Shown piece after piece: positions 1-7,821 of a stretch of 64,000 nt of DNA. Under the pieces are notes generated by a model. The model saw only the letters and a program-made list of their open reading frames with translations, was not told where the DNA came from and ran no database searches. The DNA comes from Paenibacillus polymyxa (lineage in GTDB: Bacteria; Bacillota; Bacilli; Paenibacillales; Paenibacillaceae). The stretch spans positions 2,440,001 through 2,504,000 of the forward strand of contig NZ_CP015423.1 of NCBI RefSeq assembly GCF_001719045.1. The letters are read 5' to 3'. Position 1 is the stretch's first letter. The number at the start of each line of letters is the position of its first letter. The position numbers and the translations under genes are program-made.

Positions 1-586
1 CCACTTTGATAGAGGCCAGTTTACGTACACTCTCCAGATTTAGAGAAATCCCGATAACCCCGGACTTGTCGGAAAGCGTCTGAGATACTACGACAACAGG
101 AATACCCGATGAATTGATGATCACAGGCGTAATTGCAACCTTACCGGGCTGCTTCATCGCTTCGATGTACCATGGACGTGTGCGAGGGTCAAATGTCCCT
201 TCATCCTCCTTGGGCACCCCCCGGATCATCAGCCCCTCCGGTGTACCAACAAAAATATCCGTTGCATCTTCGTGCAAACCCTTGTATTGGATCAACTTGG
301 GCTGAATCAAAGGGCTGTTTCGACCATCTATCATCGAACCGTCCAGACGCTCCGCCAAATAACTCGCATCTTTAATTTTACTGGCGATTGCGTATTCAAT
401 AATGGAGTTAGCTGTCGCTACCCCCTGATTCGCACTCCCGTGGAGCTGTTTCTCCATAGCATTATATGATGATTTATAGGTCGCAGTGGAAATACTTAAG
501 CTCGGAATCAGCAAAACAAGTAAAAAGCCTAAACTTAGCTTGCTCCTGAGTGTCCATATCGTTTTTCTCTTTCGCGTTGTTCCCAT
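1..586 (-). CDS. Methyl-accepting chemotaxis protein, N-terminal part (cut by window edge)
   Basis: Reading the minus strand from an ATG at 586 gives an open frame of about 195 codons that runs off position 1. A basic start (MGTTRKRKTIW) precedes one membrane segment at about residues 15-35. An extracellular region follows with features of a dCache sensor: RTRPWYIEAMKQPGK and a later VVVVSQTLSDKSGVIGISL. Such receptors bind a ligand outside the cell and signal to CheA through a cytoplasmic domain, which lies outside this window. An AAAGGGGA ribosome site precedes the ATG, and a sigma-D-like promoter lies 56 bases further up. The ligand cannot be told. Confidence 0.85.
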   Translation of the reverse strand, partial: MGTTRKRKTIWTLRSKLSLGFLLVLLIPSLSISTATYKSSYNAMEKQLHGSANQGVATANSIIEYAIASKIKDASYLAERLDGSMIDGRNSPLIQPKLIQYKGLHEDATDIFVGTPEGLMIRGVPKEDEGTFDPRTRPWYIEAMKQPGKVAITPVIINSSGIPVVVVSQTLSDKSGVIGISLNLESVRKLASIKV

Positions 587-641
587 GTTTTTTCCCCTTT
601 GCTCATAAAACAATATATTTGAATTACATTCCGTGTTAGTT

Positions 642-669
642 ATATCGGTTGAAAGTAGCAAATGATTTA
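642..669 (-). promoter_or_regulatory. Sigma-D (flagellar/chemotaxis) type promoter of the chemoreceptor gene
   Basis: On the minus strand TAAA (669-666) is followed after 17 bases by CCGATAT (648-642). The Bacillus SigD consensus is TAAA, about 16 bases, CCGATAT. The expected transcript start is about 50 bases before the receptor ATG. The spacer is one base longer than usual. Confidence 0.55.
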
Positions 670-689
670 CAATAAAATTTCACAAAGGA

Positions 690-730
690 GAAAAACAAAA
701 ACCGCGCCCTATAAGACTAAGGACGCGGTT
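690..730 (-). terminator. Rho-independent terminator after doxX
   Basis: Arms 700-710 and 720-730 form an 11-bp stem with one G-U pair in the minus-strand RNA. A minus-strand T-rich run (complement of 691-701) follows. It lies just after the doxX stop. Confidence 0.75.
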
Positions 731-740
731 ATATGAATAT

Positions 741-1148
741 TTAGACCTGTACGTTACTGTTTTCAGCCTTTTTGCGGCCAAATAACTGATCCACTGCCAG
801 AAAACGTCCACCGACAAGCGCTTGCTGAAGGCTGGTGAACAGAATCAGCAGATCAAATTCAATCGAGCCAAAAGGCTGTCCTTTTTTAGCGGTTAGCAAT
901 ACACCAATCATAACAATGGTCAATGCCGCTCCAGCCAGTCGTGTTCCGATACCCAGAACCAGTGCAATTCCCCCAACCAGCTCAACCGTAGCGACCACAG
1001 GGGCCATCCAACCAGGGAGTCCGATACTTTGGAAGAAGCCGGAGGTTCCGTCTAATCCCTGAAACTTTTGTGCACCGTGAACGATAAAAATAACCCCTGT
1101 AAAGATTCGTACCAACAATAATCCAATATTCATAAGCGTTTGATTCAT
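741..1148 (-). CDS. DoxX family membrane protein
   Basis: 135 residues with four predicted membrane helices, the usual DoxX size. Early motifs are LLLVRIFTGVIFIVHGAQKF and GWMAPVVATVELVGG. DoxX proteins are small integral membrane proteins tied to redox or thiol stress in some bacteria; the substrate of this one is unknown. The ATG at 1148 follows AAGGAGATGAG. A palindrome of the BlaI-operator type lies 42-56 bases upstream and resembles the one in front of blaI. I therefore infer that doxX is a target of the neighbouring BlaI/BlaR1 pair rather than part of its transcript. Confidence 0.85.
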   Translation of the reverse strand: MNQTLMNIGLLLVRIFTGVIFIVHGAQKFQGLDGTSGFFQSIGLPGWMAPVVATVELVGGIALVLGIGTRLAGAALTIVMIGVLLTAKKGQPFGSIEFDLLILFTSLQQALVGGRFLAVDQLFGRKKAENSNVQV

Positions 1149-1189
1149 TTGCTCATCTCCTTTTAAATTGTATAAAAATCCTGCAACAA

Positions 1190-1204
1190 ACTACATAGTG
1201 TAGT
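1190..1204. promoter_or_regulatory. BlaI/MecI-type operator upstream of doxX
   Basis: ACTACA-TAG-TGTAGT is a perfect 6-bp inverted repeat with a 3-bp centre. It matches the known BlaI/MecI half-site (TACA/TGTA). The blaI promoter palindrome shares its GTAGTGTAT arm. Confidence 0.6.
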
Positions 1205-1265
1205 GTATTGCACATCGAGAATCGGGAGCGCGAAAAGCGCCACCCGTAAGAAACATCTTGTCCAA

Positions 1266-2126
1266 CTAGATTAGCGCCAGTGCGAACATAAGTGTCAGCA
1301 TCACTAGCACATAGCTGGAAAACATAATCGAACGCCAAGGCATTTGAATGACAGGTTCTTGCTGAGGGTCTAAAATACGTGAGATACGATAATTAATGGA
1401 CGTTTCTGCAAACGAGGAACAAGCGGCCGAGTTTACCAGGCGAGTATTGGCAGGTGTCATACTCAGAAGCTTGAGCAATGCGCTCCCAATCCCAACGGGT
1501 GAACCAGCTCGATGGATCGCTTCGTTATCAGCCAAAATTTCACGGGCCGTCTTATAATGATTGGTAATGTGACGCAGCACCGGCAAGTAAAACAGCTGTT
1601 TAGCACACACTTGCAGCAACCAGGTCTTCAACGGATCATAATGTTTCATATGATAGGCTTCGTGGTATATGACAGCCTCTTCCTCGTGCTTGTCCAGTAC
1701 GGACAATAGTGCAGAGGACAATACAATGCGTGGCTTCCATAATCCCATGGTAAAGGCGGCTGGCTTGGCATAATCAATGACCCATATCCGATCGGTCCCG
1801 AGTTCACGATATCGCTCACCCAGTGCCTCGGTCAGAGAGAGGTCACGCATTCGGTGCAGTCTGCGAAAGGCTGCCCTGGTAGCCATACACTGTCTGACTG
1901 CTTCTCCTCCAGCGATAGCAAAGGTAACGAAAACCAGCCCGCTGAGCGCATCCACCATGTAGCCAATTCCGTAGTGCTGCAACAAACTTCTGCAAATTTG
2001 AAACACGTTATAATTCAATTTCCAGCCGAAAACATGCTGCCCGGCGTACATACCCATCTGTATAAGGGCGAAACCCGAAATCAAGGCGCCTGCTGTAAAC
2101 AGTAATTTAGAACGTGTTTTCCACAT
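1266..2126 (-). CDS. BlaR1/MecR1-like M56 family membrane metalloprotease (short form)
   Basis: 286 residues from the ATG at 2126, which has AAGGA nine bases upstream. The in-frame ATG at 2147 has no ribosome site and would overlap blaI further. The protein has N-terminal membrane helices, a central zinc-protease domain with the HEXXH-type motif HEAYH (in AVIYHEAYHMKHYD), and a C-terminal helix. It ends there, so the extracellular penicillin-binding sensor of true BlaR1 is missing. Known M56 partners of BlaI cleave the repressor when a signal is sensed. It follows blaI by two bases, so the two are co-transcribed. The signal is unknown, and no beta-lactamase gene is in the window. Confidence 0.85.
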   Translation of the reverse strand: MWKTRSKLLFTAGALISGFALIQMGMYAGQHVFGWKLNYNVFQICRSLLQHYGIGYMVDALSGLVFVTFAIAGGEAVRQCMATRAAFRRLHRMRDLSLTEALGERYRELGTDRIWVIDYAKPAAFTMGLWKPRIVLSSALLSVLDKHEEEAVIYHEAYHMKHYDPLKTWLLQVCAKQLFYLPVLRHITNHYKTAREILADNEAIHRAGSPVGIGSALLKLLSMTPANTRLVNSAACSSFAETSINYRISRILDPQQEPVIQMPWRSIMFSSYVLVMLTLMFALALI

Positions 2127-2128
2127 CG

Positions 2129-2542
2129 CTACATATCCTTTTTCCATTGTTTAATTTTTTGTTCCAGACGTTCGATCAACTTCGGATCGGCCACCTCCAG
2201 AGCATCAATCATATGATTGACAGCAAGCGGACCAAATTCATCCACCAATTCGTGACTGAGTCCCTTGGATTGCTCATCCATGAACTCTTCCCTACTTAAA
2301 ACTGGACGATATAAAGACGTTCTCCCACGTATACTCTTACTCAGTATCCCCTTGTCCACTAAACGGTTCATCACGGTCATTACCGTATTGAAGTTAAAGT
2401 CCCGATCCCCCTCCAACGCGGTCTGCACTTCTTTGATACTCCGATCCGAAGTGGACCATAAAATATCCATAATCTTGGCTTCCAGAGGCCCGAAAAATCG
2501 GTTAAGCCCAGTTTCGCCAGCTTTAAAATTCAGTCGTTTCAT
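2129..2542 (-). CDS. blaI: BlaI/MecI/CopY family transcriptional repressor
   Basis: 137 residues from the ATG at 2542, which has GAGGTG six bases upstream; the GTG at 2551 is less likely. The N-terminal winged helix includes GPLEAKIMDILWST and NTVMTVMNRLVDKG, typical of BlaI repressors, and a helical dimer domain follows. It binds palindromic operators as a dimer and is cleaved by a BlaR1-type protease. A perfect palindrome overlaps its own -10 region, which indicates autorepression. It forms an operon with the M56 protease immediately downstream. Confidence 0.9.
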   Translation of the reverse strand: MKRLNFKAGETGLNRFFGPLEAKIMDILWSTSDRSIKEVQTALEGDRDFNFNTVMTVMNRLVDKGILSKSIRGRTSLYRPVLSREEFMDEQSKGLSHELVDEFGPLAVNHMIDALEVADPKLIERLEQKIKQWKKDM

Positions 2543-2554
2543 AAGAAGCACCTC

Positions 2555-2593
2555 ACACTACCGATTGTAGTGTATATATCCGGCTAAAGTCAA
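2555..2593 (-). promoter_or_regulatory. blaI promoter with overlapping BlaI operator
   Basis: On the minus strand -35 TTGACT (2593-2588), an 18-base spacer and -10 TACAAT (2569-2564). The perfect inverted repeat ACACTAC-N5-GTAGTGT (2555-2573) covers the -10, so a bound repressor would block polymerase. Confidence 0.7.
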
Positions 2594-2688
2594 CCGTCAC
2601 ACCTAATGTCAGTTTCTTCATGGAATCATATACAAACCGCCGAATGTCTCCATCCGGCGGAAATTCATCGGTATTCATAACTTTCAGG

Positions 2689-3528
2689 TCAATCTGCCAA
2701 TCTGTATCCTACACCTCTTACGGTTGCAATATATTCAGGTTCCGCAGGTCGATCATCTAGCTTCTTACGCAAACTTTTGACATGCACATCTACAACGTTA
2801 CTGCCGCCTACAAAATCCGTCTCCCAGATATCGTGCATCATTTGCTCGCGAGAGATCACTTTGCCTTGAGCATCAATCAGCTTCAGCAGCAAATCGTATT
2901 CTGTTTTAGTCAGATTCAGTTGACTCTCTTCTTTATATACCAGCATTTTATCTCGGTCAATCCAGATGTCCTTGAACACCGTACGACGGCTGGCTTGCGT
3001 CGCCTGACGGGAAACGGCAGGATGGCGTACAATCATCCGTTCAATGTCATGCACCATATGATTGGAAGCCAGCGGCCACACCAGCACCTCTTCTGAAGGA
3101 AGCAGCTCATTCGCATGTACAGACACCCGATCCTGAACCACGTACATAACCGGTGTGTCTTTCATGTGTTCTACCTCCAGACGATTGCGGATATCCAGTA
3201 ATTCACTCTGTGGTTCGGTGGCGGTCAAATCGTAAATCAACAGATCGCTTCCCAGATGACGCTGCACTTCAGGCTCCCAGCGATGAAAAACCATCACATC
3301 AAAACACGCATCTGACAACGTACTCACCAACCCGTGAACTACACCCGGTACCGAACTGATTAGAATGATACGACGTGTGGTCGGACAATACAAAGGCTCA
3401 TTGGAGGGAACGGTCTGCACCGTAGGTGTAGAGGGAGCTGCTAACATCGATGTCCAACTCCCCTTCACCCTTCTAGGCATGTCAGCCACTTTGAAACGAT
3501 TCGTTATCTGATTCGCTTGCTTTGACAT
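2689..3528 (-). CDS. OmpR/PhoB-type winged-helix regulator with atypical receiver
   Basis: 279 residues. The C terminus (about 182-279) is a clear OmpR/PhoB DNA-binding domain: NLTKTEYDLLLKLIDA, SREQMMHDIW, VDVHVKSLRKKLDD, YIATVRGVGYRL. Residues 50-160 look like a receiver fold with a possible acceptor Asp100 in LLIYDLTATE. The paired acidic residues usually found after the first strand are replaced (IILISSVPG), so normal phosphorylation is doubtful. About 50 extra N-terminal residues precede it. The gene overlaps the PerR-like gene by 25 bases, so the two are translationally linked. No histidine kinase is adjacent, and targets are unknown. Confidence 0.8.
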   Translation of the reverse strand: MSKQANQITNRFKVADMPRRVKGSWTSMLAAPSTPTVQTVPSNEPLYCPTTRRIILISSVPGVVHGLVSTLSDACFDVMVFHRWEPEVQRHLGSDLLIYDLTATEPQSELLDIRNRLEVEHMKDTPVMYVVQDRVSVHANELLPSEEVLVWPLASNHMVHDIERMIVRHPAVSRQATQASRRTVFKDIWIDRDKMLVYKEESQLNLTKTEYDLLLKLIDAQGKVISREQMMHDIWETDFVGGSNVVDVHVKSLRKKLDDRPAEPEYIATVRGVGYRLAD

Positions 3529-3899
3529 TCCTTACACACTCCTCCGAATACGACATGGGCATGGGCAATAGTATACCCCGTTTCATGCGCAACCGTGTCA
3601 ATCCAATCATGTGGGACTTCACTCATCACTTCATCTACCCGGCCGCATACCTGACAAATAATATGCTGATGATCGTCCATCCGTCCGTCATAACGACTAG
3701 CAGCTTCCCCCAGCTTCAATTCACGGATTAATTCCTTATCCGTCAAATAACGCAGTGAATTATATACCGTTCCATAGGCCAGATTATATCCGCGCTCCAT
3801 CAACCGATTCATAACATCGGCCGCAGTAGGATGATCGTGGGCTTCACGAACCACATCATATACCGCTTGGCGCTGCGAAGTTAAATTTAAAGTTCTCAT
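3504..3899 (-). CDS. Fur family regulator, PerR-like peroxide sensor
   Basis: 131 residues, near the usual Fur/PerR length. PerR-type metal ligands are visible: His in DHPTAADVM, Asp in RYDG, the DDHQH pair, and Asp in GRVDEV. Structural zinc cysteines are CQVC and CKEC. The Asp, rather than Glu, after the first CXXC points to PerR more than Fur. PerR represses peroxide-defence genes until His oxidation at the iron site. Two PerR-box-like palindromes upstream suggest autoregulation. The dps promoter in this window carries a similar site. Confidence 0.8.
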   Translation of the reverse strand: MRTLNLTSQRQAVYDVVREAHDHPTAADVMNRLMERGYNLAYGTVYNSLRYLTDKELIRELKLGEAASRYDGRMDDHQHIICQVCGRVDEVMSEVPHDWIDTVAHETGYTIAHAHVVFGGVCKECQSKRIR

Positions 3900-3942
3900 G
3901 CCGCATCTCCCTTAACCAACGCAGATTATATTAATTACAAAC

Positions 3943-3957
3943 TTACAATCATAATAA
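3943..3957. promoter_or_regulatory. PerR box candidate 1 upstream of perR-like gene
   Basis: TTACAATCATAATAA matches 12 of 14 fixed positions of the PerR box TTATAATNATTATAA. It lies 44-58 bases upstream of the perR-like start. Confidence 0.6.
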
Positions 3958-3965
3958 AGATCAAT

Positions 3966-3980
3966 TTAGAATAAGTATAA
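3966..3980. promoter_or_regulatory. PerR box candidate 2 upstream of perR-like gene
   Basis: TTAGAATAAGTATAA also matches 12 of 14 fixed PerR-box positions. Its centre is 23 bp from that of the first box, about two helical turns, which favours cooperative binding. Confidence 0.55.
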
Positions 3981-4083
3981 ATCTTAATTTATTTCAAGTC
4001 AATGGGATCGGATAAATTGAACGGCTTTGCAACACAATGTATACATGGTACATCTCAGCTCATACACATCGGAGGAATATTTT

Positions 4084-4413
4084 ATGAAAATACTGTGGAT
4101 ATTCACACTCTTTATGATGCTTATGCTTGGCACCAATCTGCTAGTGAACTGGCTATTCAGTACTCATACCCCGTGGGAGCCGATGGCATTGGCTTTTAGC
4201 ACTATGCGTCCATCCGAATATATCGTCTTGGCAGGAATGCTGCTCGTATTCTTTGTGACCGTGGCAAAAAAACAAATTAAATACGGATTTCACTTCCTTT
4301 TTTCACGATGGTCCCGTTTTCTGAAAGTTTCCGCTTCTTCCTCGGGTTCTAACTCTGCTTCGATGCAAAAGAGCGGCCAAAAAGAGCAGCAAGGGAAAGA
4401 TGTAAACAAATAA
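4084..4413 (+). CDS. Small two-helix membrane protein, unknown function
   Basis: 109 residues from the ATG at 4084, preceded by GGAGGAATATTTT; an upstream in-frame ATG at 4027 has no such site. Two hydrophobic segments (about residues 3-22 and 42-61) are followed by a basic stretch (KKQIKYGFHFLFSRWSRFLK) and a Ser/Gln/Lys-rich tail. I do not recognise the family. Its last 111 bases lie opposite the end of the GerB-type gene on the other strand. The excellent ribosome site is the main reason to call it real. Confidence 0.65.
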   Translation: MKILWIFTLFMMLMLGTNLLVNWLFSTHTPWEPMALAFSTMRPSEYIVLAGMLLVFFVTVAKKQIKYGFHFLFSRWSRFLKVSASSSGSNSASMQKSGQKEQQGKDVNK

Positions 4414-5448
4414 CGGATGAATATAAATAAACGATAATCGTCCAAAAGCAAGGTGCTCAATCATGCTGGGTGTTTGTACCTGTGACCACAGTAAGACAAT
4501 GATTCCGACAAAAAGTAGTGTTTTCCGGTAGGGGAGGCTAAAAATATCGGAGATCCCGAGCACCGCAGCATAGAAGAACAGGGCAATTTTGAAAAAATCG
4601 CCCACAATCATCGTCATCAGAACAATCACATCCAGACGTTGTAAATATTCTGAAAACTGTACATTCCCAAAGGTGCTGAGTAAAGGAAAGATGGAGCGCT
4701 GTGCAATGTCAGTGCCCATAACAGCCACATTTAGTATTGCGGCTTCAGCTAAAACGAAACCACCTACGATAATGCCCGCATAGCCTGTTCTGGCCATCTG
4801 CGACGTTTTTTCCAAATGGGGCACGAACATCATAAAACAAATCATTTCTGCGTATGGAAATGCCAAATGTTCCCGAATGGCTGAATGAAGCACAGATTTA
4901 AAACCATGCTCCATCACCGGCGTCAGCTCATGCAAATGAATGCTGTCCGATAAAATCAACAGTACATTTCCCACAAAAATGACGGTCACCACTGCAATAA
5001 GCATGATTTGTCCTGTTCGAGCTAATACTTCAAATCCTAACCAAAGGACATACATTACGCACAAAACCATAAGGAAGGCAACGACGAGGTTGGGCGTTTG
5101 CTCCAGTACGGAAATACGAATTAGCTCTGTCTCATCGCGCAAATTCCCGCCTGTTAGAAATAAAAAAAACAAAATATATAATACTCCCATGACTGTTCCA
5201 CATGTATGACCGACCAATTCGCTAGCATAGGTTGTGAGAGGCTTACCAGGGAACGTTTCAGCTGTGTAGCAGTACATTCGGAACAATACCATACCCAGAA
5301 TCATAGCAACGAGTTGGATAATCCAGGTGTCCCGCTGCATATAACTATCCATATTAATGGTAATTGCGTTGCCTGTAAGAAAATGAAACATAAGAATGAG
5401 CAATTGCCCCGTGCTGATGTATGTTTTGTTTTCAAGACGATGACTCAC
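4303..5448 (-). CDS. Spore germination protein, GerB/GerKB family permease (second copy)
   Basis: 381 residues from a GTG at 5448. That GTG overlaps the TGA of the upstream GerB gene and has AAAGGAG eight bases before it; longer readings upstream are the preceding gene in another frame. The protein has about ten membrane helices and the typical start (YISTGQLLILMFHFLTGNAI). GerB subunits are amino-acid-permease-like membrane parts of nutrient germinant receptors in the spore inner membrane. It ends the operon gerA-gerC-gerB-gerB. Two GerB genes in one receptor operon may give two specificities, by inference. Confidence 0.88.
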   Translation of the reverse strand: MSHRLENKTYISTGQLLILMFHFLTGNAITINMDSYMQRDTWIIQLVAMILGMVLFRMYCYTAETFPGKPLTTYASELVGHTCGTVMGVLYILFFLFLTGGNLRDETELIRISVLEQTPNLVVAFLMVLCVMYVLWLGFEVLARTGQIMLIAVVTVIFVGNVLLILSDSIHLHELTPVMEHGFKSVLHSAIREHLAFPYAEMICFMMFVPHLEKTSQMARTGYAGIIVGGFVLAEAAILNVAVMGTDIAQRSIFPLLSTFGNVQFSEYLQRLDVIVLMTMIVGDFFKIALFFYAAVLGISDIFSLPYRKTLLFVGIIVLLWSQVQTPSMIEHLAFGRLSFIYIHPLFVYIFPLLLFLAALLHRSRVRTRGRSGNFQKTGPS

Positions 5449-6554
5449 GAGGCATACTCCTTTCTTTTTTTGTTGCGAAACTTTTTCAGCCATGACACCA
5501 TAAGCAACAAGAAAGGAAAGAACACAGCAAATATCGGAAACACCCATTTCAGTACAAACTTGCCTGTTGTAAGATGTTCTTGATAGCCCTGAGCCATCAA
5601 CACGCAAGAAACAAGCATGATAAGCCCAAACGGCAGAATCAGTTTATGGTATGAAACACGTAATACATCTTCAGCAGCCTTAACCGCCGCATAATAGAAA
5701 ATAAAAATTTTGAAAAAATCAAAAATAATGACAGTCATGACCCCAATTACATCCACTCTATCGACGAAATCTGATATTTCCACCTTGCTGATCATAGAAA
5801 GCAGCGGGTAAGTGGCCCGTTTGAATACGTCCTCCCCAAGCACAACCACATTTGACAGTGTAACAAAAGACAGGATTGCGCCTCCCAACAATACAGCGGT
5901 GACCCCAACCCCGTTGGCACGGTAGCCTTTCTTTAATGTGGGAAGGATCATCGCAAACGTGACCATCTCACCGTATGGCAACATCAAGGCTTGTGAATAG
6001 ACAACCTCCCATACCGGCTGCCAGCCATGCTGGGCAATAGGAAATATATTGCTCATATGAACAATGCCTGACAATAAAATCATGATATTCGTAGCGAAGC
6101 CCAGCAGCAGCAGCAAAAATAACAGCATAAGTCCCGTGCGGCCTGCGACCTCAATTCCCAAATGCATCACATACATAACAAGACCAATCATCAGGACACA
6201 GACGATAGTTAACGGCGTATGCTGTAATGTCCGGTCGGCAATCAGTATTCCAGTATCTCGAAGATCGCGTGCTCCACCGTAAAGAAAAAACACAATATAT
6301 AAAAAGGCAAGCACGCTCCCAGCAGTTTTGCCCAGGAGCACCTTGCAGTACTGTGTCATGAGTAGGTCGGGAAAGTGGCGGTGAAGGCTGCCGTAGCATA
6401 GAAAAAGTAGGGCTCCCAAACCTGCGGCGATAAGAATAGCAATCCACGCATCCTTGCCCGCATCTCGTCCGGGAATAGACATCATGGACGTCCCCAACTC
6501 AAACAGCATCATCAGGGAAATCATCTCTTTTGCGTCGATTTGTATCTTTTTCAA
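5445..6554 (-). CDS. Spore germination protein, GerB/GerKB family permease (first copy)
   Basis: 369 residues, about ten membrane helices, the usual GerB length. The start IDAKEMISLMMLFELGTSMM and the inner segment MLPYGEMVTFAMILPTLKK are typical of the family. As part of a germinant receptor it would bind the nutrient in the spore inner membrane together with the GerA and GerC subunits. It lies 25 bases after gerC and overlaps the second gerB by four bases. An AGGGAGGGAAGG-like site precedes the ATG. Confidence 0.9.
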   Translation of the reverse strand: MKKIQIDAKEMISLMMLFELGTSMMSIPGRDAGKDAWIAILIAAGLGALLFLCYGSLHRHFPDLLMTQYCKVLLGKTAGSVLAFLYIVFFLYGGARDLRDTGILIADRTLQHTPLTIVCVLMIGLVMYVMHLGIEVAGRTGLMLLFLLLLLGFATNIMILLSGIVHMSNIFPIAQHGWQPVWEVVYSQALMLPYGEMVTFAMILPTLKKGYRANGVGVTAVLLGGAILSFVTLSNVVVLGEDVFKRATYPLLSMISKVEISDFVDRVDVIGVMTVIIFDFFKIFIFYYAAVKAAEDVLRVSYHKLILPFGLIMLVSCVLMAQGYQEHLTTGKFVLKWVFPIFAVFFPFLLLMVSWLKKFRNKKRKEYAS

Positions 6555-6579
6555 TGCCTTCCCTCCTTTCCCGATTTCA

Positions 6580-7821
6580 CTAATTGGACTCTCCCTTTGA
6601 ATAAGGGCTAGTCCGTGACTGTGTATGCTTCAGTACCGAAGTCACCTGAACACGAACGGTGCTTTCTGCAAAATAGCGGCTCCATTCAGGTGAGAGTTTT
6701 TTCCACTGTTCAGGATGGCTTTTCTCCAGTGCATGGCCTAGGCCGAGTACATCACTACGGCTACGCTGAACCTCCTTAACCGTTGAAGTAATCACTTTTT
6801 TTGTTTCTTCTCCCCACTGTTTCTGCAAGCTATACATAACCTCTGGACTTTTTAAGTCAATCGAGCACTCGGCTTCCTGAATCGTCCCGGTCTGCTCCAA
6901 ATTAATAACAAATACCGGCTTCCCTTGCTCGATCAGACTGTGTACATGTGTTTTAGAATACAAGGTTTCGATTCCAATGGTTTCACCTTTTTTGCCGCAG
7001 CTCAACGCGGTTTCAGCACTTTTCACTTTATTGTTTACTATAGATAATCCAATAGCTCGGTTATCGTCCAGCCAATGGACGAGACGATCCTTACGGAACA
7101 CACCCATACCGTTAATGCGAACAACCGCTTCGGGCAAAATAGTATCCACGTTAGCCTTAAGGGGAGCCTGCTCCAAATTACCTTCTACTTCTACACCAGT
7201 AAGGACAGGCCCACTACCTTTATTGGACATACTCCGGATAACATCGTCTAGACTCACTGCGTAATCCCCGGCGTACATACGCTGGGACGCTTCCAGCTTA
7301 CCCGAGATATCATTAGCAGGAATACGACCGATTGCAGTCATGGATGCCAGTACGTTCTTGGCCGTTTCACCGCGTGCTACCAGCATTTTCATCGTTAGTC
7401 GGGGCTCCGCAGCCCTTTCCAAATAATCCAACGTATCCCCGATACCACGTCGAGCCAGCTTTTCTCCAAAAACGACAATCCTCGCATGGGCCAGAGAAAC
7501 TACCCGCGGAATCTTCTGTGAAGCTTTGCGAATCACTTGAAAAAGGTTGCTTCCCTTTTGCTGATACAGCACAACTGGGGTATTTCCTCGGGCTTTAGCC
7601 CCGGCAATTTCATCCGCTACGATAATCTGTAGGGAAACCACATAATCGGATTCACCGTCCGCATCAATGCCTATAGCCGCGACTACTGCCCGCTGGTTCA
7701 ACTCCACTGAATCCCAGCAGCCAGAGAGAAGCGGCATGACTAGTAGCCCCACCAAACTCAGCATCCATATTCTCCATTTAAAGGTTACCGTGCTTCGTTC
7801 ACTCCCCTTCTCCAGATGCAC
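6580..7821 (-). CDS. Spore germination lipoprotein, Ger(x)C family
   Basis: 413 residues from a GTG at 7821 with GGGAGGGGGG eight bases upstream. This start overlaps gerA by 23 bases. The signal region ends at lipobox LLSGC (Cys35), and the next residues WDSVELNQRAVVAAIGID are the hallmark of GerC proteins. GerC is a lipid-anchored subunit of germinant receptors. The remaining domains fit the family over the full length. It is co-transcribed between gerA and the two gerB genes. Confidence 0.88.
   Translation of the reverse strand: MHLEKGSERSTVTFKWRIWMLSLVGLLVMPLLSGCWDSVELNQRAVVAAIGIDADGESDYVVSLQIIVADEIAGAKARGNTPVVLYQQKGSNLFQVIRKASQKIPRVVSLAHARIVVFGEKLARRGIGDTLDYLERAAEPRLTMKMLVARGETAKNVLASMTAIGRIPANDISGKLEASQRMYAGDYAVSLDDVIRSMSNKGSGPVLTGVEVEGNLEQAPLKANVDTILPEAVVRINGMGVFRKDRLVHWLDDNRAIGLSIVNNKVKSAETALSCGKKGETIGIETLYSKTHVHSLIEQGKPVFVINLEQTGTIQEAECSIDLKSPEVMYSLQKQWGEETKKVITSTVKEVQRSRSDVLGLGHALEKSHPEQWKKLSPEWSRYFAESTVRVQVTSVLKHTQSRTSPYSKGESN

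Noticed and set aside
1153..1338. 61-codon minus-strand frame between doxX and blaR1
   Set aside because: It overlaps the BlaI-type operator and the 3' end of blaR1; no coding signs.
2129..2551. Beta-lactamase resistance locus
   Set aside because: blaI and the M56 protease are present, but there is no beta-lactamase gene and the protease lacks the penicillin sensor.
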